This document shows positions 33,960 to 43,319 of a DNA stretch of 64,000 bases, one piece after another. This DNA comes from Marasmius tenuissimus (lineage: Eukaryota > Basidiomycota > Agaricomycetes > Agaricales > Marasmiaceae): NCBI GenBank assembly GCA_029532415.1, contig JAQOTA010000046.1:434001-498000 (forward strand), read 5' to 3'. Made by a program: the position numbers and the translations under genes. The notes beneath the pieces were generated by a model. The model searched no databases, was not told the origin of the DNA, and saw only the letters and a program-made list of their open reading frames with translations. Within the stretch, counting starts at the first letter, position 1. Each line of letters starts with the position of its first letter.

Positions 33960-34700
33960 ATAATCAAACAGTGGTAAACACTTACCGTGGCCAAAGTTCA
34001 CGTCGAAGGTACAATGGGGAGAGTGAGGATGGCTTTGAGTCGTAACGTCTCCACTCGGTCCTACCGAGTTAAAGGTGCAAGTCAAAAACCGACGTAAAAA
34101 AAATGGAAGCTTATTCAACGATTTAAACGCTTACCGTGGCCGAAGTTCACGTCGAGGGTACAATGGGGAGAGTGAGGATGGATTTGAGTCGCAACGTCTC
34201 GAGTCGGTTCTATCGAGCTAAAGGCGAAAGTCAGAACCTACGAGAAAGAGAGATGGAGGCCGTATAAACGACTGTAAACGCTTACGGTGGTCGAAGCTCA
34301 CATTGAAGTCTCACTAGACGTAATGAGGCTGGAGTTGAGACTTACCTTCCCGAGTTTGGTTCTTATCGAGCTAATAATCCAAGTCAGAACCTACGAGGAA
34401 GATAGAAGGAGGCCGTATAAACAATTGTAAACGCTTACCGTAGCCGAAGGTCACGTCGAGGGTACACTGGTGAGAGTGAGGATGGATATGAGTCGCAACG
34501 TCTCGAGTCGGTCCTATCAAACTAAAGGTGCAAGTCAGAACCTACGAGAAAGAGAGACGGAGGCCGTAAAAACGATTGTAAACGCTTACAGTGGTCGAAG
34601 CTCACGTCGAAGTCTCCACTAGACGGAACGAGGATGGAGTTGAGACTTACCTTCCCGAATTTGGTTTCTATCGAGCTGACAATCCAAGTCGGAACCTACG
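33960..34700 (-). repeat. five-unit mini-exon/mini-intron array 5' of GIY-YIG copy 2
   Basis: On the minus strand, unit starts (CTTACxGTGG on the plus strand) fall near 33981, 34131, 34281, 34435 and 34585, a period of 150-154 bp. A-type units (near 34.0, 34.15 and 34.45 kb) have a 75-nt block between CTCG(A)TAG and CCACG|GTAAG, then a 75-nt intron-like spacer. All three 75-nt blocks are open in two frames. One of them, SRRxDSxPSSLSPxYxRR, continues in phase into the GIY-YIG leader exon. B-type units (34.29 and 34.6 kb) have an extra internal donor/acceptor pair. Order from 5' is B-A-B-A-A. Confidence 0.72.
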
Positions 34701-35461
34701 GGAAAGAGAGAAGAAATCGAAAGAGAATAGAAAGGTGATTCCAGCCGTATTCGACTTTTACTGGATAGACGGAAGAAGTGATTGAAACTGAATGTTCTAC
34801 TCGAACCTCGAAATGAAATTACGGCCAATCCTTCGTTATAGGTAGATGGAGATAGTTTAGAATGATCTTTCCGGTCTCTTTCACTCGAGAGTAGATACCG
34901 ATCTCGAGGCTATGGTATACATTTCATCCTAGGCAGACGCTGCTACTCACTTCAGTCCCCACCCGTTCTCTACTTCTTATCGGTATCAAAGTTATCAACT
35001 CTCGTGAACCTCGTGTCCTAGGTGAATGGTGAAGACTTATCAGAAGGTGAATGCTCAGTGTGCTATTGTCCTAGACGGACAGCGTCGAGTCAAACTCCAT
35101 TGTGGCACCCCTTGTTGCCAACATCTCATCCGGGTTTCACGCGCTCTTGACTCTGCACGATCCGTCCAGGATGAAGGATTACTGACAAGTTAGACTGAAG
35201 ATCATGATCACACAATCGGAGTCCAAGCGTCCGTCTAAGACGCGATATATGTGACGGCACCCATCCTTGTTTTCTTTGTCAGGGAATAAGGAGTCAAGAT
35301 ACTTCTATGGGCTATCAAAAATCTTTCTGGAATGATGCCCATATGGGACGTGATTTGAACGTCAATCTCACCCCCAACTGGCGCTCGATTTACAACCAAC
35401 CGATTATAATGATGAAAGAGGCTCAATGACACAACGAGGAATGTTGATGAAGTAGACTCGA
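34701..35461. other. no recognisable gene
   Basis: Only short ORFs on either strand with no known motif, repeat unit or element end. Confidence 0.4.
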
Positions 35462-35662
35462 GTAATCGTCAACTCGAGTAGGAACCGATTCCAACACCGA
35501 GAGCAATGGCCTTTTCCTTGGCCTTGCTAGTGAATCCTGCCAGACGGCGACACTGGGGTCGATACCACGACCCTCCTTGAAGAGAGTTCGGACGGTACGT
35601 CCAGATCCCTTTGGTGCTACGAGAATGACATCAACATCGGAAGGGGGAATGAGTCGGGGCTG
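35462..35662 (-). pseudogene. ketol-acid reductoisomerase (ILV5-like) fragment
   Basis: Minus strand reads PPSDVDVILVAPKGSGRTVR, then TLFKEGRGIDPSVAVWQD, and after a one-base shift TSKAKEKAIALGVGIGS followed by a stop. These match the end of the NADPH-binding domain of acetohydroxyacid reductoisomerase, the mitochondrial second enzyme of branched-chain amino acid synthesis. An intron acceptor-like AG precedes the first residue. About 60 residues of some 400 remain, so it is a dead fragment of a duplicated host gene. No gene is seen from 35663 to 36255. Confidence 0.75.
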
Positions 35663-36255
35663 AGATCGAAATTTGAATCACGTCTCAGATCGTCATCCTA
35701 GACGGATGTCTGATAGTTTGTAGAAATTTCATCACTCCCTAATACCTGGTAGCAGATATCAGGCTGTAAGCCGCGACGTATATCACGTCTTCGACAGATA
35801 CTCTGGTCCCGGATAAACTCGAAAATAAGTTGAACTCGTGCAAGAAGGAAAGTAGTGTTGCGACGAGTTGATTTGAGTTGATTCGAGATTCGAGTTCTCC
35901 CAATTTGGGCAGCTCGAGTCCCCGAGTTGAGCTGAACTTCGAGCCAGACACCGAGTTGCTTGACTCGAGTTTCCTTTTTTGGTTCAGTATTCATCACGCT
36001 CTCAGCAGGGGAAACAAGTAAGGGGGTTCGAAGTTTGAACAAAGAAAGACTGATTAAGAAGTATGTAGCGACAAGATGTAGAATACGTATAAGAATTATC
36101 AAATATGAAGATACAAGTTATCCGCTCTCATGCTCACCGCCTCCTAGTTCGTCCATACGCCCTTCCTGAATCGTCTTCTCCGCCACCCCGGGGCCCAAGT
36201 CCAAGATTTCGACGATGCTCTCTTGATCGAGGAGGTCGTCAGAATACCGTAGTTC

Positions 36256-37700
36256 TCAGTAACTGTACTTCAGGATCTGCAATATTTCAAACATCTAAGG
36301 GGACAGAGTGCTGCGCTGGCTCGTGTCTGTCTGTTTACTGATGAAAACACGCGTTCGCAGGGCACAGCAGAAGCCCACACGGGCAGCACGTCCATTGCAA
36401 CCTTGAATATCAAGGACCAGCGTGACTTATTTGAGTCCGCGCCAATGGTTTCTAGTGATCAGAGTTAGTACAACGTAAAAACAAGAAAAGTAACAGCAGA
36501 AACTCATACCGGCATATCCCACCGTCGCACGAGATCAAAGTCATCATCCTCGTCAAAAATCCCAGTATTTTCCCAGTCTAACAGCTGCTTGTCTACCTCG
36601 GCTTGGTCCCAAGCGTCCCTATCCGCTGTACTTGGTCCACTGTTCTCGCTTTTGGCTGTGTTAGTAGGTTGAGCAGTAGCGCCCGTGTTACCGTCCTCAA
36701 GCCCATGCTTTAGTGCTCTAACCCGAGCGATATAGGATGTCTGTGCCCGAGCTGCAATACCAGAAGCACTGCAAACCTTCTTGACCTTGACCTGCCTCCG
36801 CACGGCACGTAAATGGGGATGCGGCATTGGGCTCGAAAGGCTGTTTCCGTTGGAAGGCCAGCATCTAGAACAAAATATAATCAAAATGAATAATAGGCCG
36901 AAGACCAAAGGAAGTAATAAACATACCGCTTCACGAAGATAAGCTTTAACCTTTACGGCTTCCTCGTCACCCCATCGCTCACGGATGTGCGTGAGTTTGA
37001 ACATGGGATGGATCACTGAGATCACTGAGTAATGAATCAGCATGCCTTGTTTTCTCGCTACAATAGGCTAACGTACCAATTGCGAGCCCGTATATTTTGG
37101 ATTCTCGTGCGATCTTGATATAATCATTAAGCTTCAGAATGGCGGCATCAAGGGCATGGGACAGCTTGGGGAACTTCGACTTGAGGCTCTTGAGAATGTC
37201 GAGAAGTTCTTCATAGAGGGGAACGACTAGATGTAAGGTCAGAGTTCGTTCTGCCGAGACACTTTCCTGGATACTGTGCGGATAGTGCAGAACTTCACGT
37301 ATGTCGGCAAGGACCCGAAGCTGGATGTCGCAGAGCATCGTAATATCTTCCGGGTAGTAATTGCAAATGAACCGGTCTATAGCCTACGATGAGTGCTTCA
37401 GTATATCAACTGAGAGAAACTATATGTATAACATACCTGTATAATATATCTCTAGGAGATGATCTAACATGAAAAAGGTTGAAGACCATCGCGTTGTGCA
37501 GTCACGAAGTAACGTGATAACCCGCAGCAAGACTTTTGGGTCACCAAACCCACCAGCTGCATTTCCGTCAATTAGCGTCTTCTTGAAGCTAAGCCGTCGC
37601 TCGCTCGATGAGCGGCAGTCCCGAATGAGGGTTCGAGCATTTGCGACAACATCATCCTCAAGTACGGACATGTACTCCGGGTCCTCTACAATGTAATGAT
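36256..37700 (-). pseudogene. hAT-family transposase, 5'-truncated and shifted
   Basis: Minus strand, several exons. Seen: DCTTRWSSTFFMLDHLLEIY (the hAT RWNST block), ADIREVLHYPHSIQESVSAE with LTLHLVVPLYEELLDIL and SKFPKLSHALDAAILKLNDY, VIHPMFKLTHIRERW, an acidic QLLDWENTGIFDEDDDF, then KVAMDVLPVWASAVPCERVF (the C-terminal dimerisation motif ASSVPCERVFS) and MFEILQILKYSY at the end. Frame breaks occur near 36880, 36500 and 36310. The N-terminal BED finger and first catalytic Asp are absent; sequence before 37700 does not continue the protein. Confidence 0.8.
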
Positions 37701-38087
37701 CCGGGCTACTCCTCTCCGTTAGTATAGCCTAGAACCCTCCTCTCCGTCTCTCCTCTCTGCTCACCCAGTTCGATTCCCCTCTACTTAGATCGTTTCTCCT
37801 ATTGTTTATAGTATTTAAGCCCTCATGTTGTAGCTACTTCCTTAGTCTATTCAACACAGGTGTTTCTTCCCTTCTACTTCTCTCTCAGAGGCTTCCTTTT
37901 CCGTCTCGCGGCAAGGCTACAAGCTCCAGGGAGGCCTCCCGTGTATTACTGTGTATTTCTGTGAATCGACCTGAACCTCCTTGTTGTATTTTAATTCAGG
38001 GAATCTACAAAATCTTTCGAATAGCTCGCCAAGATATAATACAGCATAATGCAAGGAAATACATGGACTTCTCACTGGGACTGACGA

Positions 38088-39140
38088 ATCAATGCGAATC
38101 AGTGCGAATCAGTGCGAATCAGTGCGATTCGCATCGGACGAGTCCGAGTCACATAAGCAATAATCAATGAGCAGAACATCTAAACTGTAAAGGGCCACCT
38201 CTCCTCTATACATGTACATACGCTCATACATTCATCACGCGGGACGGCAAGCGACAGACAAGGGAGGGGGCATTGAGCGCTACCTGGGCGCTACCTGGGC
38301 GCTACATGGGCGCTACATGGGCGCTACATGGGCGCTACATGGGCGCTACACCAATAGGTTAGAAAACCCTTTCATGTTGGGTGCGCTATCGTGATTGCGA
38401 CTCATGTTGTTGTAAAGCCGTTTTGTCCACGTTTTGTGGGATTATTTTGCCCTTGTTTTCAGTTGAGTACTTCAATAACTTGGGGTAATCATGAATTTCC
38501 AACAGTTGTAGTGGCCATGATGGTGTGTATTCTGGAGGACCTAGGCGTACGCGCGTCGTTTCAAAGGAATGGCCCAACGGCGCTTGTCTATTCTGCCAGT
38601 CGTCGTCGGACAGTTAAGAAAAGCCAGGCAAGTCACGTAATACAAAAACGTAAGCAATAATATACAGTATGAAATATACCGAACACAACTCTTATTCTGG
38701 TTTTTCTACTGTCCGACGACGGGTGGGAAGGAGTCTGATCCTAGAGCAGGCAGGAATCTGGACCCCAGTACTAGAAAAAATCGACTCGAGCCTCGGAAAA
38801 TGGGAGAAAGTCGGGCCAACAATGGATGGAAGATGACATGTGGTCCAAATAACCTGATTCAATTTGTGAACGGGTAATAGGGAACGACAGTGAAAACCGT
38901 GTAGCCATGTAGCGCCCATGTAGCGCCCATGTAGCGCTCAATGCCCCTTCACCATCCCGCAGGATGAATCTATGAGTGTATGTACATGTATAGGGGAGAG
39001 GCAGCCCTTTACAGATATTAGATATTAGATATATATCAGATGTTCGTTTATTGATTATTGCTTATGTGACGACTCGTGTCCTATGTGAATCGCACTAATT
39101 CGCACTAATTCGCACTGATTCGTCCGTAATCGTTGTTGAT
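38088..39140. mobile_element. TIR element with tandem-repeat arrays in each arm (~1.05 kb)
   Basis: Left arm 38088-38353 and right arm about 38905-39140 are inverted copies, each holding three to four 10-bp GAATCAGTGC units, a GTCACATAAGCAATAATCAA block, TATACATGTACAT, and an 11-bp ATGGGCGCTAC array. The 11-bp unit occurs about seven times in the left arm and three in the right. The 550-bp core has no transposase; it holds a 14-bp inverted repeat CGTCGTCGGACAGT (38601 and 38708). A solo arm is at 24165-24455. It is probably a non-autonomous DNA element, but could also be two independent inverted insertions. Confidence 0.62.
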
Positions 39141-39444
39141 TGTTGTGTTATATATATCACTTACCGTAGTCTTGCGCGGCGTTTCTTTGCTCTCCATCAT
39201 GACCCCATTGGCGAACCTGTTGTGAAACCGCTACCATATGTAGGCCTGTGACTGGCCACAGACTATAGCGAGAACTGACCACCGGTTGTACTATCACCAG
39301 TCGTACTATCATAGCCAAGTGTACATTTGTAGGATTTGATGTAATGCGATGCGTGCAATGCGTACATTGAGGTATGCGTTGGGATAAAAAAATATGTAGC
39401 GAGTGTGTATATATCTCATCATACAAGGGGTAAGCAAAGCCACC

Positions 39445-39505
39445 GTCGGATGTAGCGCCAATGTAGCGCCGGTGTAGCGCCGGTGTAGCGCCGGTGTAGC
39501 GCCCA
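39445..39505. repeat. fourth 11-12-bp GTAGCGCC array
   Basis: Five units of GTAGCGCCGGT/GTAGCGCCAAT, close to the 11-bp unit of the neighbouring TIR element but with a C-G rich variant. The rest of the element is not recognisable here. Confidence 0.7.
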
Positions 39506-39589
39506 CTCGTGACGCGCCGGGAGGGTCAAACTAAATCGTGTATATCTCACCCAAATTCCACCCAAAAATTAAAATTGTTGTAGATTTGG

Positions 39590-40345
39590 GCAGCCACAGA
39601 ACAGCTCTTTTGCCCCGTATCGGACTCATTGTCCCAAAAATTGTTTGAAAATTTGCAAATACATCCTGGACCACATAGATGGTCTGGGTGTGGCCCCTCA
39701 GCCCCACAAGAGAAAACGTGAACATACCGTGTAGCAATAGCTTGATTGTTCAGACTAGAGTCGGGTTCGATTTCGAACTCGAGACTGTACGAGAGCGGCA
39801 GTGAGTAATAGATGGTCTGGGTAAGGGCCCTCAGTCTAACAAGAGGTGATGTGAACATACCGTATAGAAATAGATTGAGGAAAATGAGACGATAGTTGAT
39901 TTCGGTTTAGAAATCAAGACTGTACAAGGGCGGCGGTGAGTTATAGACGGGTCTGGTGAGGCCCCTTCACGGGCTGTGGACGTACCGTAAGCAAAAACTT
40001 AATTACAGATACTGAAGTTTGATAGGTCGGGTTCGATTTCGGACTCGAAACTAACGCGGCAGTGAGTTATAGACGGGCCCGGTGAGGTCCCTCACAGGCT
40101 GTAGACATACCGTAAGCAAGAATTTGATAATGGGAGGTAAATTTAGGTGGGTCGGGTTCAATATCGGACTCGCAACTAACGCGGCAGTGAGTTATAGACG
40201 GGCCTGGTAAGGTCCCTCACAGGCTGTAGACGTACCGTGGGCAAAACTTCGATAATTTGATGGAATGGAATTATGTGTCGGGTTCCGTTTGGGACTCGAG
40301 ACTACACAGATGGCAGAATGTTTAGGACGTACTCTATCACATTCC
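39590..40345 (-). repeat. tandem ~125-135-bp exon/intron-like units
   Basis: Five to six units (core CGGCAGTGAGTTATAGACGG at 39796, 39931, 40056, 40182 on the plus strand). On the minus strand each looks like an acceptor (CCCAG), a block of about 89 nt starting ACC(C)RTCTATwAC, and a donor (GTATGTTCAC or GTACGTCCAC). The best block reads TIYYSLPLSYSLEFEIEPDS. Others keep VYNSLP and EIEPD but have stops, so the array is a decayed set of duplicated exons. No downstream known domain is found. Confidence 0.62.
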
Positions 40346-40399
40346 TCAGTCTTCACGTCAAGAAAACGGACATACCTTGGGGAGGCAGGGGGTAAAATT

Positions 40400-40850
40400 G
40401 AGGATTTGATTCACGGCGATTTCTCGGGAAGTCTCTAGAGTTGTAGGGCTTCAATTCGTAGGTTTGGTGTGTTTCTAGGGGTGTACTAAGACTTCTAGGA
40501 AGCTACTGAAGGGGTCTACGAGGGCGAGATGGTGGTGGTAGGAGGTCAAGAAGCATATGGATTACAAAGCACATTGTGGTTTTCCTTATACCCATTGACC
40601 TGCCCTAAACCTGTCACAGGATCGTGAGATATGAGCTATCTCAAACGTGTTCACGATCAAGAGCTGGAAAAACATGGCATTGAAACTCACGATCGAGGTG
40701 TAGTAGTTAATCACTGACATTGAAACCTCAGATCGAGGCGTAGCAGTTAATCACCGTCACTGCGCCACAGTAGTTAATCACCGTTACTGCGCCACAGTAA
40801 TCAATTAATGAACATCACTGCGCCACAGTAATGAATTAATTCACATACCC
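40400..40850. other. no gene; short direct repeats
   Basis: A run of AGTTAATCACCGTCACTGCGCCACAGTA-like phrases (split over 40745-40840) repeats three to four times with a period of about 33-40 bp. No coding region is recognised. Confidence 0.5.
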
Positions 40851-41438
40851 GTGATGATACTGTGGTATGATCACCACAGCCAGCAGGACTCACCACGAGC
40901 ACGGCGGTAGATTACAGCCGCCATTGTGTAGACCCCTCTAGTATCGAGAACGCCGTGTATCGGGTTCCGCGAGCGAGACCCGATGACTGCCACTGCTCAA
41001 AACCCATCCCGAGCGTAATCGGGACGTCTGACCAACGGCGGTAGGTAATAGACGGGTTGGAGACTGTACCGGCGTTGTTCCCGCCAGTAGTCTTATAAGA
41101 AACAGAATCGTTCACCGCAAGTCGGTGAGCGAAAGAGTTTTTGAGGTCTATCGATCAAGAGATCAGCCTCGATTCAAACAATAACGAAAGTACACGAGAA
41201 CTCACCGATGTCGTTGAAAATGGCCGGTTTTGACCTTGTTGACGATTTATTCACGGTGGAGAAGCCACAAAACAGGTCAGTAGGACATATTCAACTGAGA
41301 AGATAGGACAAAACATACCAAGGATCAACGTTGTGAAAAATGTCCGAAGGGACATGGTGGCAAGAAGCAAGAGGCGACGGGTGGCGGTGTCGGCCACGCG
41401 TCAAAGGAGAATGCCGCCCAAACGGCATTTTCTAGCGC

Positions 41439-41465
41439 AAGCGCCAAAACAGAATTTTGGCGCTT
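41439..41465. repeat. perfect 11-bp hairpin
   Basis: AAGCGCCAAAA and TTTTGGCGCTT flank a 5-nt loop. It lies just 5' of a minus-strand ATG (about 41352) whose short exon MSLRTFFTTLIL ends in a GTATG donor; that exon may be a decayed signal-peptide exon. Confidence 0.6.
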
Positions 41466-41914
41466 GGTTTCTCCGTCTTCCATAATAAGTGGTACAGATT
41501 GGCGAATCTGTACCAGGTATGATATTAGACGGGAACCACCACGGGCGCGGCTGTAAATTACAGCCGCACCCCATGTAGAGCCTATCAGCTCCGAAAAGGC
41601 CGTTCATCGGGTCCCTGCTAGCGAGACCCGATGAACTCCGAAATTCGGAACCAGGTCTCGGGGCTGTCGGGATTGTCTAGCATGCGGCTGTGAATAATAG
41701 ACGGGCTTGACTACGCCCCGCAAAGTCATGTCCCGTACATACACACAGCCAAATATCAACTATGTGGATCCCTTCTCGGATCTATCAGAGTCCTTTACCT
41801 TGCAGCTGTAGATAATAGACGAGTCTGCACACGCCTCATGAGCTCTGTCTCGCGCGGCGAGACAGCATATATATGATTTCTCAACATTAAAAGCCAACAA
41901 AAATAATCTAATAA

Positions 41915-42007
41915 GCCACTGCTGGGTTTTGAACCCAGAACTCCGTAGGTGAACTTATATCTTGCTCGTAGATGGCTACGGCGCGTTACCAAATATATTA
42001 CGGCGGC
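41915..42007 (-). tRNA. tRNA-like sequence B (degenerate pseudo-tRNA or SINE head)
   Basis: Begins GCCGCCG and ends CAGTGGC; T-arm CTGGGTTCAAAACCCAG is paired, and the anticodon stem CCGTA/TACGG is perfect around a long loop. The A box has decayed (TAATATATTTGG) and the B box is imperfect, so transcription by Pol III is unlikely. T5 follows closely. Diverged sister of 42498-42591. Confidence 0.45.
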
Positions 42008-42497
42008 TTGTTCAGACTGGGTTTGATTAATCTTATGGAGTACACATTCTTTGGTGTGAGTGCTGGGGAGGACTCACCACGGGTGCGGCAGTAATCTACT
42101 GCCGCAACTATGTAGAGCCTACAACACCGTTCATCGGGTTCCCGCTAGCGAGACCCGACGAACTCTACTGCTCGGGTCCGATTCCGACAGTTATCGGGAT
42201 CGTTTCACCGACGGCAGTAGATTATAGACGGGGTGAGCACTGTCCCTCCTCAGGTGTGTGTATCCTCACCTACAACTTCACGGCGTATCAAAATTTTACG
42301 GCGTTTTCATAATTTTACAACGTGTTACTATGTCTCTACTGCCCAGTGGCGGGGCGATCGGGATCGCCTTCCTCACGGCTGTAGATTATAGACGGGCTTG
42401 ACTACGCCCCGTAGTCTTGTCCCTCACACAGACACAGCCTAGCATTCAATATATTATGATTTCTGAACGTTAAGAACCAACAAAAAAAATCAAATGA

Positions 42498-42591
42498 GCC
42501 ACCGCTGGGTCTCGAACCCAGAACTCCGTAAGTGAAGCTATACCTCTCCCGCGTATATGGCCACGGCGTGTAACCATTACACCACGGCGGC
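42498..42591 (-). tRNA. tRNA-like sequence A, 94 nt, possibly intron-bearing
   Basis: Acceptor arms GCCGCCG/CGGTGGC pair with one G-U. The D arm GTGT..ACAC, anticodon stem CCGTG/TACGG and T arm CTGGG-TTCGAGA-CCCAG all form. The A box (TGGTGTAATGG) and B box (GGTTCGAGACC) are near consensus, and a T8 tract follows the 3' end. Canonical parts sum to about 70 nt, leaving an intron-sized excess of about 24 nt in the anticodon loop. The loop starts GCCATA; a C at position 33 is abnormal, so I do not assign an anticodon. It lies inside a duplicated unit of about 580 bp, which favours a tRNA-derived repeat over a working gene. Confidence 0.5.
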
Positions 42592-42880
42592 TTGTTCAGA
42601 CATGGTTTCATTGATACTATGGAGTAAAGAATCCTGTGGGGTGAGTGCTGGAGAGGACTCACTACAGGCACGGCTGTAATCCACAGCCGCGACCGTGTAG
42701 AATCAACTACGTTGTTCATCGGGACTCGATGAATTATACTGCTCGGGTCCAATCCTGACATTTATCGGGATCGTTTCACCGACGGCAGTAGATTATAGAT
42801 GGGCTGGGTACTGTCCCTCCTCAGGTGTGTATCCTCACATACGCTCTCGCGGCGTGCTACTATTGTCTCTACTACCCAGT

Positions 42881-42948
42881 GGTCCAGTGGGCGACCTCTA
42901 GGGCAGTAGGGGTGACCTCTACCGCCCTAGAGGTCGGACCCCTGGACC
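42881..42948. repeat. 68-bp nested palindrome
   Basis: Left arm GGTCCAGTGGGCGACCTCTA... (42881-42904) pairs with 42924-42948 with few mismatches, and the centre is itself a small hairpin (GTAGGGGT/ACCTCTAC). The GACCTCTA word occurs in both the arm and the loop. It ends 21 bp before a TATA box. Confidence 0.7.
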
Positions 42949-42969
42949 CCTGGAGGCTTGTAATCGCCG

Positions 42970-42976
42970 TATATAA
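42970..42976 (+). promoter_or_regulatory. TATA box of the small cysteine-rich gene
   Basis: TATATAA lies 173 bp before the ATG at 43149, followed by a pyrimidine-rich leader (CTTTATCTTTTCTTGC), as in fungal promoters. Confidence 0.5.
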
Positions 42977-43148
42977 CCCTAAGCTTCGGATCCTAACCAA
43001 CGTTTTCTTACGCCCTTCTGCCATCGGCCTTCGTAGCTCTCCGCCCCCATCAATAGGTCGAAGCTCGATGTCTTTATCTTTTCTTGCATATCCTTCTTGC
43101 AACCGTTCACTAACAGTACGCCCGTTCCAACAGCTCCGCGAACTCAAA

Positions 43149-43319
43149 ATGTCTTTGACTCAACGCCAACTGATCTGCGTGGGACCCTGCAGAACCTTCG
43201 TTGACTGTGGTCTCACCCCGGGTTATAGCTGCTTGTGTACAAACATCAACACGTCTACAGGATGGGGAGTGAGAAGCTTCCTTGATTTTCTCTTGTGGAT
43301 TGCTGTCCTTGGATTATGA
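43149..43319 (+). CDS. small cysteine-rich protein, 56 aa
   Basis: Not a recognised family. The ATG at 43149 (CAAAATG) follows a pyrimidine-rich leader and TATA box. The N-terminal half has five cysteines in LICVGPCRTFVDCG and YSCLCTN. The C-terminus is a hydrophobic stretch, FLDFLLWIAVLGL, that could be a single membrane anchor or GPI signal. No N-terminal signal peptide is evident. An in-frame ORF extends upstream to 42825 but crosses the palindrome and repeats, so the shorter start is preferred. Small single-exon genes are easily false positives; transcription evidence would settle it. Confidence 0.45.
   Translation: MSLTQRQLICVGPCRTFVDCGLTPGYSCLCTNINTSTGWGVRSFLDFLLWIAVLGL

Larger units (their letters stand above)
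40885..42845 (-). repeat. four larger units with conserved hairpins and the same ATAGACGGG core
   Basis: Units at 40885-41085, 41540-41735, 42070-42265 and 42655-42845. Each starts with a hairpin (40902-40922, 41547-41567, 42085-42105, 42671-42689). Three carry a second hairpin with arms TCGGGT/ACCCGA, and all end with CGGCxGTxxxTwATAGACGGG. Further copies of the core lie at 41803 and 42376. On the minus strand the units are bounded by donor-like GTGAGTCCTCC and acceptor-like sites, and the core reads PVYNLLP, similar to VYNSLP of the 39.6-40.3 kb array. The two sets therefore seem to be one family. Confidence 0.6.

Noticed and set aside
38276..38350. CRISPR-like array
   Set aside because: Units are 11 bp with no spacers, and the genome is eukaryotic; it is a simple tandem array.
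38212..38394. ORF with repeating GATWALHGRYM peptide
   Set aside because: The 11-residue repeat is only the reading of an 11-bp DNA repeat through all three frames; no start context or other domain supports a protein.
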